A stretch of 64,000 bases of DNA from Clostridia bacterium. GTDB taxonomy: Bacteria; Bacillota; Clostridia; Christensenellales; CAG-917. The stretch lies in contig JAFZVB010000021.1 in assembly GCA_017618055.1 (NCBI GenBank), forward strand, positions 1-64,000, written 5' to 3'. Position numbers and translations under genes: made by a program. The first letter of the stretch is position 1. Every line of letters starts with the position of its first letter. The notes beneath the pieces are model-generated. The model searched no databases and was not told where the DNA came from. It saw only the letters and a list, made by a program, of their open reading frames with translations. Shown piece by piece: positions 44,284 through 53,364 of this stretch.

Positions 44284-44957
44284 TGGATATAGAGAGGATT
44301 GAGAAGGCTATAGGGTATACATTTAAGGATAAGAACCTAATTATTAGGGCTTTTACCCATAAATCTTATAATACCAATCCACAATGTAACTATGAATCTC
44401 TTGAATTTTTAGGAGATGCAGTTATTGAATTGATAGTTTCTGAAAAACTCTTTTCTCTCAATCCAAACTTATCTGAAGGTAAACTCACAACACAAAGAGC
44501 AGCACTTGTTATGAAGAAAACACTTGCAGATGCAACAGACAAACTAGGCATAGATGATGAGATGTTGTTTGGAAAGGATGCAATTAATGCAAATATAATG
44601 AGTGATGACAAGAGAAAATGTGATCTATTTGAATCCATAACAGCAGCCATTTATTTAGATAGCAATTCCTTAACAAAAGCAAGAAAATTTGTTCTTAAGA
44701 ATTTAGGTAATAAAATACCAAATATATCAACAATTACGTATTCTAACCAAGCGAATTACAAATCTGAGATTAACAGATTATATCCAGGACCACAAAACGT
44801 TGTGGAGTATAAATTGAAAGAAGAGAAGATATTAAAAGACCATTCTCATTTATTTATTGTTGAGCTTTATATCAACAAAAAATTAGTTGCAACAGGTGAT
44901 GGCAAGACTATTAAATCTGCCCAAGGAAATGCAGCTAAAATCTTTTTGAAAAAATAA
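44283..44957 (+). CDS. rnc: Ribonuclease III
   Basis: Cuts double-stranded RNA in rRNA and SRP RNA maturation. The 224-residue protein has the catalytic domain with YESLEFLGDAVIELIV (acidic active-site residues), DLFESITAAIYLD near 119 and a C-terminal double-stranded-RNA-binding domain (about 155-224, ending KSAQGNAAKIFLKK). It overlaps plsX by one base. Confidence 0.96.
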   Translation: MDIERIEKAIGYTFKDKNLIIRAFTHKSYNTNPQCNYESLEFLGDAVIELIVSEKLFSLNPNLSEGKLTTQRAALVMKKTLADATDKLGIDDEMLFGKDAINANIMSDDKRKCDLFESITAAIYLDSNSLTKARKFVLKNLGNKIPNISTITYSNQANYKSEINRLYPGPQNVVEYKLKEEKILKDHSHLFIVELYINKKLVATGDGKTIKSAQGNAAKIFLKK

Positions 44958-45011
44958 TATTTTATTGAAAAATCCTATAAAAAAGGTTTCACGAAACATT
45001 TAATTTAATAG

Positions 45012-45040
45012 TTGTATATTTGTAAAACATTTGTTATAAT
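45012..45040 (+). promoter_or_regulatory. Promoter of smc
   Basis: TTGTAT (45012-45017), 17 bases, TATAAT (45035-45040). AAGGAAT is upstream of the ATG at 45076. Confidence 0.6.
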
Positions 45041-45075
45041 TTATTTAAATTATATAATTTTAAGGAATTTTAGTT

Positions 45076-48000
45076 ATGAATCTAGAAAAAATTGAATTTC
45101 ATGGTTTTAAGTCTTTTGCAGACAAAACAACTATTGAACTTAATGAAGGTGTAACTGCAATTGTTGGACCAAATGGTTGTGGTAAATCCAATATCGCTGA
45201 TGGTGTAAGATGGACACTTGGTGAACAATCTTATAAATCATTAAGAGGTAAAGGTGGTATGGCAGACGTTATTTTCTCTGGTTGTGATACTAGAAAGAGT
45301 TTGTCATATTGTGATGTATCATTATATTTTAATAATGAGGGTGGAAAAGTTTTCCCTAACTTAAGTTATGACAAAGTTGTTATTACAAGAAAGTTAGATA
45401 GATCTGGTGTTTCAGAATATCTTTTAAATAATAATAGGGTAAGACTTAAAGATATTATATCTTTATTACATGATACTGGTATTGGTAAAGAAGGTTATTC
45501 AATCATTGGACAAGGTAAAGTTCAAGAAATAGTTTCTGCAAGACCAGAAGATAGAAGACAAATATTTGAAGAAGCTGCTGGAATCAGTAAGTTCCGTGCT
45601 CAAAAAGATGAAGCAGAGAGAAACCTTGAAAAAACAAAGATAAATCTTCAAACACAAAATGAAATTATTGCTGAAATAGAGAAACAACTAAATCCTTTAA
45701 GAAAACAAGCAGAAAATGCAAAAATATATTTTGCTTTAAAAGATCAATTAAAGAATGAAGAGGTCAACTCATATATTTATATGTATGAAAATAACCAATC
45801 CATGAAAGATAGAATTAAAGCAAGATTAGATAAGATTGAAAAGGATCTTATTGATGTACAAAACAAATATTCTGATATTTTCCAAGAAGGAAGTGATTTA
45901 TTTAATGAAAACAGATTAATGGATGCTTCCTTTACTCAAACTACAACTGAATTGACCAATTTAAAGGTTGATGCTGCGCATTTGGAAGGGGACATTAAAC
46001 TTATCCAAGAAAAATTGGCAAACTTGCAAGAAACCAAGCAAAGATTAGACCAAGAGATGTTTGAAAACAAAGAAGCTTTTGCAAAGAATGAAAAAGATAC
46101 TTTGGAAACAAAAGCAGAAAGAGATAGAGTTGCAAAAGAATATGAGGAATTAAAACAAGATTACGATGTTGCAAACAATTTATTGACTGCTTTAAATGCT
46201 ACATTAGAGGGTTCAGAAAGTGCATTGCAAGGTTCTAACGAAGCATATATTTCTTCTTTAGAAGAATTAGGACAATTACAAAGCAATTTGGTTATGTATA
46301 AGTCTACAAATGCTGCAAATGAAGCTAGACGTCAATCCTTGTTAGATATTGTAAAAGAACAAAAGGCAGAATTATCTTCCATTGATACTGATTTTGCTAT
46401 TGCAAATTCAAATTACAATAATGCAATTCAAAAGAATAATGAAAAATTAAGTGAGAAACTTGAGGCAGATAAAGATAAGCAAGATGCAACAAATTCTATA
46501 ACTGAAATAGATGATACTATTAGCAAATTAAAGTCCAATGTAAATACATTTGCTATGCAAAAACAATTCTTCCAACAAGCAAAAGAAGGATATTCTGGAT
46601 ATAGTGATAGTGTTAGAAGATTGATGAATGATGCAAAGTTAGACATTGGAATTTCAGATAAAATCATGGGTGTACTTGCTGAGGTTATGGAAGTCCCAGA
46701 AAAATATGCCAATGCGATAGAGTATGCCTTAGGTACAAATTTACAAACTATTCTTGTAAAGAATACAAATGATGCAAATGAATTAATAGATTATCTCAAA
46801 CGTAAGCAATATGGAAGAGTAACATTTAGACCTTTGACAAGCTGTGCAGAAAAGACATTAGTTGGTCCAGATAAACTTGTTTTAAATGAACCTGGTGTTA
46901 TTGGTATTGCTTCCGAATTGATAAACTGCGAAAACAAATTTAAACCATTTATTAGCTCTTACTTAGGAACAACAGTTGTTGTAGATACTGTATATACTGC
47001 AGCATCTATTCAAAGAAAGTATAACTTCAATTTCAAGATTGTTACATTAGATGGTGATATCTATGCACGTTCTGGTGATATTACAGGTGGTTCTACAAAG
47101 GGAACAGCTGGCTTATTATCTTTAGACCAAAAGATTAATGATGCAGAACAAAAACTTCAATCCGCACAAAAGAACCTAACACAAATGGAACAATTGAGAG
47201 TATCTAGAAATCAAGAAATTAATGATTTAACTCATAAAATAGATGAACTCACTATTGAAATTGGTGAATTAAGAGTTTCTATTGGATTATATGAAGATAA
47301 AGTTGAATCTTGCAAAGCAAGAAGAGAAAAGATTGAACCATTATACAATGACAACTTAAAGGAATTAGAAGATTTAGACAAATCCATCAATGATTTAAAT
47401 AATAAAATTTCAGCAATTGAAAAACTTCAAGATGATGTAGAGAAAAATAAAGAAAAATATAATGCTTTATTTGCTCAAAATAAAGAAAAGAGCGGTTCTC
47501 AAAAGTCAGAAAGAGAAGAATTAGTTGCAAAAGTTATGGATCTTGGAACTAAGAATGCTGAAAAGAAAGCAGAATTAGATAGATTGGAAGCTGAATTATA
47601 CAGATTAGACAAAGAAAAAGCAGATATCGAAGATGAAAAGAGAGATATTGAGGCTGATTTAGCAGAAAATAAAGTCTACTTAGATAATATTGCTGGTTCA
47701 CAATCAAAGAATTTATCTCCTGAAGAATTACAAAGAATTGATGAATTAGAAGATAAATTAAAAAACATGGAACAAAGAAGAAAAGAAATCTCTGATAGAT
47801 TATCTGAAATTGAATTACAAAAGCAAACATTTATCAATATTCAAACAGATTTAAAAGAGAAGAAAACAAAAGAGGAATTTTTGCTTCAAAAATGTGATGA
47901 TGACGTTGTCGCAATGCAACAATATATTCTAGAAGAATATGAGTTGACATATGGCACATGTTTACCATTAAGACAAGAAGATTACGAATACAACGGATCC

Positions 48001-48693
48001 AAGACAAGAATTCTTGATATTAAGAGAAGTATTACAAAACTTGGAGATGTTAACCAAACCGCAGTTCAAACTCTTGCAGAAACTGAAGAAAGATACAACC
48101 AAAATATAGTACAAAGAGAAGATATTCAAAAGGCTATTGCAGATATCGAAGAAGTAATTCAATCCTTATTGGGTGAAATGAGAGATAAGTTTATCGAAGC
48201 ATTTAATAAAATCAGCGAGAACTTCCAAACAATATTCGTACAATTATTCGGTGGTGGTAAAGGTCAATTAAGACTTAATATGGAGAATACAAACGATGTA
48301 TTAGAAGCTGGTATTGATATTTATGCTTCTCCAGCAGGTAAGAGAGTAAGTAATATTTCATTACTTTCAGGTGGTGAGCAATCATTAACAGCTATTGCAA
48401 TCTTATTCTCAATTATTGCACTTAACCCAATGCCATTCTGTATCTTGGACGAAATTGACGCTGCTTTAGACGATACAAATGCAAACTTGTTTGCGGAATT
48501 CTTACAAAAGTATTCCGAACATACTCAATTCGTTGTTATTACACACAAGAAGCCAACAATGGTTAAGGCAAATACATTATTCGGTGTAACAATGCAAGAA
48601 AGAGGTGTTACAAAGTTCGTTACAGTTGAACTTGAATCTGCAGAAAGATTCATTCAAGAAGAAACTAAGAGAATTGAAGCAATGAAGAAATAA
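45076..48693 (+). CDS. smc: Chromosome condensation protein Smc
   Basis: Structural-maintenance-of-chromosomes ATPase that organises DNA for segregation. At 1205 residues it has the full plan: head Walker A VGPNGCGKSNI (about 31-41), long coiled coil, hinge (about 500-680, with SGDITGGSTKG), returning coil, signature LLSGGEQSLTAIA, Walker B FCILDEIDAALDD and the His switch VITHKK. ftsY follows after 16 bases, as in Bacillota. Confidence 0.98.
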   Translation: MNLEKIEFHGFKSFADKTTIELNEGVTAIVGPNGCGKSNIADGVRWTLGEQSYKSLRGKGGMADVIFSGCDTRKSLSYCDVSLYFNNEGGKVFPNLSYDKVVITRKLDRSGVSEYLLNNNRVRLKDIISLLHDTGIGKEGYSIIGQGKVQEIVSARPEDRRQIFEEAAGISKFRAQKDEAERNLEKTKINLQTQNEIIAEIEKQLNPLRKQAENAKIYFALKDQLKNEEVNSYIYMYENNQSMKDRIKARLDKIEKDLIDVQNKYSDIFQEGSDLFNENRLMDASFTQTTTELTNLKVDAAHLEGDIKLIQEKLANLQETKQRLDQEMFENKEAFAKNEKDTLETKAERDRVAKEYEELKQDYDVANNLLTALNATLEGSESALQGSNEAYISSLEELGQLQSNLVMYKSTNAANEARRQSLLDIVKEQKAELSSIDTDFAIANSNYNNAIQKNNEKLSEKLEADKDKQDATNSITEIDDTISKLKSNVNTFAMQKQFFQQAKEGYSGYSDSVRRLMNDAKLDIGISDKIMGVLAEVMEVPEKYANAIEYALGTNLQTILVKNTNDANELIDYLKRKQYGRVTFRPLTSCAEKTLVGPDKLVLNEPGVIGIASELINCENKFKPFISSYLGTTVVVDTVYTAASIQRKYNFNFKIVTLDGDIYARSGDITGGSTKGTAGLLSLDQKINDAEQKLQSAQKNLTQMEQLRVSRNQEINDLTHKIDELTIEIGELRVSIGLYEDKVESCKARREKIEPLYNDNLKELEDLDKSINDLNNKISAIEKLQDDVEKNKEKYNALFAQNKEKSGSQKSEREELVAKVMDLGTKNAEKKAELDRLEAELYRLDKEKADIEDEKRDIEADLAENKVYLDNIAGSQSKNLSPEELQRIDELEDKLKNMEQRRKEISDRLSEIELQKQTFINIQTDLKEKKTKEEFLLQKCDDDVVAMQQYILEEYELTYGTCLPLRQEDYEYNGSKTRILDIKRSITKLGDVNQTAVQTLAETEERYNQNIVQREDIQKAIADIEEVIQSLLGEMRDKFIEAFNKISENFQTIFVQLFGGGKGQLRLNMENTNDVLEAGIDIYASPAGKRVSNISLLSGGEQSLTAIAILFSIIALNPMPFCILDEIDAALDDTNANLFAEFLQKYSEHTQFVVITHKKPTMVKANTLFGVTMQERGVTKFVTVELESAERFIQEETKRIEAMKK

Positions 48694-48709
48694 TAGGAGT
48701 TAATTAAAT

Positions 48710-49609
48710 ATGAATATATTTAAAAAGATAGCAGAAGGAATTAAAAAGACAAAGGATAATTTTTCTAAGAAGTTATTCTATGCCTTTTCTGCAAAAGAAT
48801 TAGATGATGAATTTTATGACAATTTAATGGATGCACTTCTTGCTGCAGACGTAGGTGTAGAAGCTAGTGATAAAGTAATAGATGATCTTAAAGACAGAAC
48901 ATTCAGACAAAAGATTAAAACACCAGAGGAATGTAAAGACTTATTAAAAGAAATCTTACAAGAAGAAATAGACTTTGAAATTCCAGAGTATGAATACACA
49001 CCACTTGTTCTTCTTATTGCTGGAGTTAATGGTGTTGGAAAAACAACAACTATTGGAAAACTTGCGCATAACTTCATAGAAGAAGGCAAGACTGTTATTG
49101 TTGCTGCCGCAGACACATTTAGAGCAGCTGCTAGTGAACAACTTGAGATCTGGGGACAAAGAGCAGGGGTTAGAGTTATTAAGCATGGGGAAGGCTCAGA
49201 TCCAGCCGCTGTTGTATTTGATACTATTTCAGCTGCAAAAGCACATAATACAGATGTTATCTTAATAGATACAGCTGGAAGATTACACAACAAAGTAAAC
49301 TTAATGAACGAATTAAAGAAGATTTGTAAGGTTGTAGATAGAGAATTGCCAGATGCGGACTTTAGAAAGTTCTTAGTATTAGATGCAACAACAGGACAAA
49401 ATGCGGTTGCACAAGCAGAGATTTTCTCAGAGTGTATAGATACAGATGGAATAATTCTAACAAAGTTAGATGGTACAGCAAAGGGTGGTGTTGTAATAGC
49501 AATTTCTAACAATCTTGAATTACCAGTTGTATATGTTGGAGTTGGTGAAAAGATAGACGATTTAATCCCATTTAACGCTGAAGATTTCATTAACGCATTA
49601 TTCGAATAA
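48710..49609 (+). CDS. ftsY: Signal recognition particle receptor FtsY
   Basis: SRP receptor GTPase that hands ribosome-nascent-chain complexes to the translocon. The 299 residues are the N and G domains only (NG-type, with a basic amphipathic start MNIFKKIAEGIKKTKDNFSK and no long acidic A domain). G motifs: GVNGVGKTTTIGKLA, ADTFRAAASEQL, DTAGRLHNK, TKLDGTAKGG. It works with Ffh and the SRP RNA in this window. Confidence 0.97.
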   Translation: MNIFKKIAEGIKKTKDNFSKKLFYAFSAKELDDEFYDNLMDALLAADVGVEASDKVIDDLKDRTFRQKIKTPEECKDLLKEILQEEIDFEIPEYEYTPLVLLIAGVNGVGKTTTIGKLAHNFIEEGKTVIVAAADTFRAAASEQLEIWGQRAGVRVIKHGEGSDPAAVVFDTISAAKAHNTDVILIDTAGRLHNKVNLMNELKKICKVVDRELPDADFRKFLVLDATTGQNAVAQAEIFSECIDTDGIILTKLDGTAKGGVVIAISNNLELPVVYVGVGEKIDDLIPFNAEDFINALFE

Positions 49610-49636
49610 CCTCAAAAATACGCTAAATACTTTAAA

Positions 49637-49664
49637 GCCAGATATGAAATATTATCTGGTTTTT
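49637..49664 (+). terminator. Intrinsic terminator of smc-ftsY
   Basis: CCAGATA (49638-49644) pairs with TATCTGG (49653-49659), then TTTTT. Confidence 0.8.
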
Positions 49665-49820
49665 ATAAGTACTTTTCACAAACTTCCTATTTATTTCCTC
49701 ACAAACTTCCTATTAATTTTATAATATTCTTCCCATTTATTGTTTACTTTTACTCGACTATGTTTTCTCCATTTGCTCGATTGAAAACCTCATATTTACT
49801 CGATTTCGCAACAATTATAT
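49660..49820. repeat. Degenerate tandem array with 23-bp period upstream of ylxM-ffh
   Basis: Successive units begin at 49683, 49706, 49729, 49752, 49775 and 49798, exactly 23 bases apart. The first three start CTTCCT, CTTCCT, CTTCCC; the last three ACTCGA, GCTCGA, ACTCGA. A weaker unit at 49660 shares its second half with the next one (CACAAA). The rest of each unit is AT-rich and variable. An inverted repeat TATATAC-CAT-GTATATA (49816-49832) follows. No frame is open because 23 is not a multiple of three. Confidence 0.65.
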
Positions 49821-49878
49821 ACCATGTATATAAATAATTAACTTACCCTTGTTTTATATTTATTAATATTATTTTTAG

Positions 49879-49907
49879 TTGACAAGTATTATTTTAGATA
49901 ATACAAT
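49879..49907 (+). promoter_or_regulatory. Promoter of the ylxM-ffh-rpsP operon
   Basis: TTGACA (49879-49884), 17 bases, TACAAT (49902-49907). It lies about 60 bases downstream of the 23-bp array. Confidence 0.75.
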
Positions 49908-49951
49908 ATGACAAGTTAAAATACTTTACAAGGCGGAAAGACTTTACACTT

Positions 49952-50284
49952 ATGGAAAGAAATAGATTCAAATATTGTGAATTAAAAGCATATTACGGCG
50001 GCTTACTTACAGACAAGCAATCCGAGATCTTTACATTACATTATGAAGAAGACTATTCACTTGCAGAAATAGCAGAGAAGTTTAATATTACTAGGCAAGC
50101 AGTTTTAGATAATATTAGAAAAGCTGAGAAAGTATTAGACAACGCAGAGCAAAAGATAGGTCTAGTTGCCAGAGATAATAAAATTAGAAAACTTATGGAA
50201 GAACTAGAACAAGCAATTAAATCTAATGATTTAAACAAGGCAACAGAAATTATTAATACTGTTAAGAAGACAATGGAGGAATAA
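49952..50284 (+). CDS. ylxM: YlxM family DNA-binding protein (UPF0122)
   Basis: A 110-residue helix-turn-helix protein of the sigma-70-region-4-like class: LTDKQSEIFTLHYEEDYSLA followed by EIAEKFNITRQAVLDNIRKA. In Bacillota it is encoded next to ffh and is thought to help the SRP pathway. The likely ribosome site AAGGCGG is unusually far (about 15 bases) from the ATG. ffh starts one base after the stop. Confidence 0.93.
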   Translation: MERNRFKYCELKAYYGGLLTDKQSEIFTLHYEEDYSLAEIAEKFNITRQAVLDNIRKAEKVLDNAEQKIGLVARDNKIRKLMEELEQAIKSNDLNKATEIINTVKKTMEE

Positions 50285-50285
50285 C

Positions 50286-51620
50286 ATGGCATTATTTCAA
50301 AACTTATCCGAAAGAATGAACCATATTTTCTCTAAAATGAGAAATAAAGGTAAGTTAACAGAGCTTGAAATTAAAGAAGCAATGAGAGAAATTCGTATTG
50401 CTCTCTTAGAAGCAGACGTTAACTTTACAGTAGTTAAAAAATTCATAGATACAGTATCTCAAAAAGCATTAGGTGAAGATATCCTTAAATCTTTAACACC
50501 TACACAAGAAGTTATTAAGATCGTTAATGACGAATTAGTAGCTTTAATGGGTTCACAAACACAAAAGTTAATGGTTGCAGACAGACCACCAACAGTTTAT
50601 ATGATGTGTGGTTTACAAGGTGCTGGTAAAACAACAATGTGTGGTAAACTCGCTGGATACTTACAAAAGAGTGGCAAGAAAGTATTACTAGTTGCTGGAG
50701 ATATTTATAGACCAGCTGCTATTGAACAATTAAAGGTTGTTGGAAGAAAGGTAAAGACTGAAGTCTTTGAAATGGGACAAATTGATCCTGTTAAGATTGC
50801 AAAGAGTGGTATAGACTTTGCACTTAAGAATGGATATGACACAGTTATTATTGATACTGCTGGTAGACTTCACATTGATGAAAAACTAATGGATGAGTTA
50901 GTAAACATCAAGAAAGCAGTAAATCCAACTGAAATTCTTTTAGTTGTTGATAGTATGACAGGTCAAGATGCTGTTAGAGTTGCGCAAGACTTCAATAGCA
51001 AGTTAGATTTCACTGGTGTCATCATGACTAAGTTAGATGGTGATACAAGAGGTGGTGCAGCATTATCTATTAAAGCTGAAACAGGAAAACCAATTAAGTT
51101 CCAAGGTACTGGAGAGAAGATGGAAGATATTGAACCATTTCATCCAGACAGAATGGCAAGTAGAATACTTGGAATGGGAGATGTTTTAACTCTTATTGAA
51201 AAAGCACAAAATGCATTCGATCAAGAAGAGGCAGAAAAACTCGCACAAAAAATCAGAAAAAATACATTTACACTTGAAGATTATATGCAACAATTAGATT
51301 CCTTAAAGAAAATGGGAAATATAGAAGATATGCTCGCTATGATTCCTGGACTTTCTGGAAAACTTAAAGGTGCAGATACAAGTATCGATGAAAAACAACT
51401 CGGAAAAACAAAGGCAATTATTCTTTCCATGACACAAAAGGAAAGAAGAAACCCAGATATCATTCAATCATCAAGAAAGAAGAGAATAGCTGCTGGTAGT
51501 GGTGCTTCAATTCAAGAAGTAAACCAATTATTAAAACAATTCCAAGCAACTAAAGATATGATGAATAGAATGTCAAAAGGAAAAGGTCTAAGAGGATTAC
51601 CTCCTGGATTTAGAATATAA
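50286..51620 (+). CDS. ffh: Signal recognition particle protein Ffh
   Basis: SRP54 homologue that binds signal sequences and SRP RNA. The 444-residue protein has the N domain, G domain (MCGLQGAGKTTMCGKLAGY, GDIYRPAAIEQL, DTAGRLHIDE, TKLDGDTRGG) and the M domain (about 300-440), whose SSRKKRIAAGSGASIQEVNQ segment binds the RNA. Its partners FtsY and SRP RNA are in this window. Confidence 0.98.
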   Translation: MALFQNLSERMNHIFSKMRNKGKLTELEIKEAMREIRIALLEADVNFTVVKKFIDTVSQKALGEDILKSLTPTQEVIKIVNDELVALMGSQTQKLMVADRPPTVYMMCGLQGAGKTTMCGKLAGYLQKSGKKVLLVAGDIYRPAAIEQLKVVGRKVKTEVFEMGQIDPVKIAKSGIDFALKNGYDTVIIDTAGRLHIDEKLMDELVNIKKAVNPTEILLVVDSMTGQDAVRVAQDFNSKLDFTGVIMTKLDGDTRGGAALSIKAETGKPIKFQGTGEKMEDIEPFHPDRMASRILGMGDVLTLIEKAQNAFDQEEAEKLAQKIRKNTFTLEDYMQQLDSLKKMGNIEDMLAMIPGLSGKLKGADTSIDEKQLGKTKAIILSMTQKERRNPDIIQSSRKKRIAAGSGASIQEVNQLLKQFQATKDMMNRMSKGKGLRGLPPGFRI

Positions 51621-51664
51621 CAAAACAAAAATCATAAATTTGCAAAGCAAAAGGAGAATTAAAA

Positions 51665-51907
51665 ATGGTTAAAATCAGATTAACAAGAATCGGCAAAAAG
51701 AAGCAACCAGCATATCGTATTGTTGCAATCGACGAAAGAAAGGCAAGAGACGCAGAATATCTCGAACAAATCGGATACTATGATCCAACAAAGGATCCAA
51801 AGATCTGTGACATCGACAAAGACCTTGCAGCAAAATGGTTAAACAATGGTGCTCAACCAACTGATACTGTCCGTAGATTATTCAAGAGCGAAGGAATCAT
51901 TAAATAA
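51665..51907 (+). CDS. rpsP: 30S ribosomal protein S16
   Basis: 80-residue 30S protein with the usual start [20 protein letters not shown] and [20 protein letters not shown] segment. Good Shine-Dalgarno (AAAGGAG). It begins the rpsP-khpA-rimM-trmD order that is conserved in Bacillota. Confidence 0.97.
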   Translation: MVKIRLTRIGKKKQPAYRIVAIDERKARDAEYLEQIGYYDPTKDPKICDIDKDLAAKWLNNGAQPTDTVRRLFKSEGIIK

Positions 51908-51908
51908 G

Positions 51909-52157
51909 ATGACAGAATTAGTAGAATATATCGTTGAACATTTAATCCCAGACGGGGAATATGTCATCGAGAACAGAGATGGTGAAAAGGGACCAGAGAT
52001 TGTTATTATCGTTGCAAAACACGATATAGGTAAGATTATTGGTAAGAAGGGCAGAATTGCTAAGTCCATTCGTACACTAGTCAAAGCTGCAAACGGAGAC
52101 AATCCAATTCACTATAACATCATTATCGAAGAGCAACCAGAACAAAGCGAAGAATAG
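51909..52157 (+). CDS. khpA: RNA-binding protein KhpA (KH domain)
   Basis: An 82-residue single KH-domain protein. The ATG at 51909 is used; a longer frame back to 51846 lies within rpsP and has no ribosome site. GKIIGKKGRIAKSIRTLVKA carries the GxxG RNA-binding loop. KhpA pairs with KhpB/Jag and binds many RNAs, influencing cell division. It starts one base after rpsP and is followed by rimM after three bases. Confidence 0.95.
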   Translation: MTELVEYIVEHLIPDGEYVIENRDGEKGPEIVIIVAKHDIGKIIGKKGRIAKSIRTLVKAANGDNPIHYNIIIEEQPEQSEE

Positions 52158-52160
52158 AAT

Positions 52161-52667
52161 ATGAAAGAATATTTCCAAATAGGTAAAATAGTCCGTCCTC
52201 ATGGCGTAAAAGGCGTTGTGAGAGCACAAACTTATACATCTAATCCAAATAGATTCAAGTCCTTAAAGGAATTATCTATCGAAGGTACAATTTATGAAGC
52301 AGAGAGTATAGTAATAGACTCGGATGGTTTTATGTTAATAAAACTTAAGGGAATAGACACTATGGATGCTGCTGAAGGATTGAGAGGAAAAGGTGTTGTT
52401 GTTAAAAGAAGCCAACTTCCTAAACTTCCAAATGGTAAATACTATATCGACGATTTAATTGGATGTGATGTATTAGTAGACGGAGAAAAAATAGGCACTT
52501 TAACAAAGATAGACCAATTTGGTTCTGCAGATGTATATGAAGTTCAAACTTCAAAGGGAAATTTAACATTCCCAGCACTAAAAGAAGTATTTAAGTCTAT
52601 TGATGTAGAAAAGGGTGTCATTAATCTTAATGGAATGATTCTTAATAGGATTTCTATTTACAACTAA
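52161..52667 (+). CDS. rimM: Ribosome maturation factor RimM
   Basis: A 168-residue 30S assembly factor that works on the 16S head next to S19. QIGKIVRPHGVKGVVRAQTY is the conserved start, followed by a PRC-barrel C-terminal domain (YYIDDLIGCDV to FPALKEVFKSIDVEKGVINL). It is in the rpsP-khpA-rimM-trmD block. Confidence 0.95.
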   Translation: MKEYFQIGKIVRPHGVKGVVRAQTYTSNPNRFKSLKELSIEGTIYEAESIVIDSDGFMLIKLKGIDTMDAAEGLRGKGVVVKRSQLPKLPNGKYYIDDLIGCDVLVDGEKIGTLTKIDQFGSADVYEVQTSKGNLTFPALKEVFKSIDVEKGVINLNGMILNRISIYN

Positions 52668-52677
52668 GAGGTCTATT

Positions 52678-53364
52678 TTGAATTTCGATATCCTAACAAT
52701 ATTTCCAGAATACTTTGACGTATTAAAAAGTGGTTTAATAGGGAAAGCCATAGAAAGTGGCAAATTCTCTGTTAACATTGTTAATATTAGGGATTTTTCT
52801 CAAGATAAGCATTTTAAAACCGATGATACGCCATACGGTGGTGGCGCAGGTATGGTTATGACGCCTGATCCACTCGTGAGAGCGATTGAAGGAACAGATC
52901 CGAATCATAATGCAAAAAGAATCTATCTTTCTCCTAAAGGCCGTACATTGAACCAAAAAGTGGTACAAGAATTGGCAAAAGAAGAAAGACTTATGTTTGT
53001 ATGTGGTAATTACGAAGGAATTGACGAAAGAGTAATCGATCTTTGTATAGATGATGAAATCTCCATTGGAGATTATGTCTTAACTGGAGGAGAACTCGCA
53101 TCCTTAGTATGTCTTAATGCAGTAGCAAGATATATAGATGGAGTTTTACATTCTAGTGAAAGCACATCTGAAGAATCTTTTTCAACAAATCTTTTAGAAT
53201 ACCCACAATATACAAGACCAGCAGAGTATAGAGGATTAAAAGTTCCAGAAGTTTTATTAAATGGTAATCATAAGGAAATTGCAAAGTGGAGATATGAAAA
53301 GGCTTTAGAGATTACTAAAGAAAGAAGACCAGATTTACTAGAAAAAGACAAAGAAGATAAATGA
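52678..53364 (+). CDS. trmD: tRNA (guanine-N1-)-methyltransferase TrmD
   Basis: SPOUT enzyme that methylates G37 of tRNA and so prevents +1 frameshifting. The 228-residue protein starts at a TTG (52678), supported by AGAGGTC upstream and the family start FDILTIFPEYF. GGGAGMVMTPDPL, VCGNYEGIDERV and IGDYVLTGGELA form the knotted SAM site. The stop overlaps the rbgA ATG by four bases (ATGA). Confidence 0.96.
   Translation: MNFDILTIFPEYFDVLKSGLIGKAIESGKFSVNIVNIRDFSQDKHFKTDDTPYGGGAGMVMTPDPLVRAIEGTDPNHNAKRIYLSPKGRTLNQKVVQELAKEERLMFVCGNYEGIDERVIDLCIDDEISIGDYVLTGGELASLVCLNAVARYIDGVLHSSESTSEESFSTNLLEYPQYTRPAEYRGLKVPEVLLNGNHKEIAKWRYEKALEITKERRPDLLEKDKEDK

Noticed and set aside
48814..49590. 258-codon frame antisense to ftsY
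   Set aside because: A compositional shadow of the conserved ftsY coding strand; no promoter or ribosome site and a low-complexity Ser/Thr/Pro translation.
49660..49820. CRISPR array
   Set aside because: The period is 23 bases with only about 5-6 conserved bases per unit, no separate spacers of 30 bases or more, and no cas genes nearby.
51846..51908. Upstream extension of khpA into rpsP
   Set aside because: The residues before 51909 do not match the KhpA family and the region is rpsP coding sequence; the ATG at 51909 follows rpsP directly.
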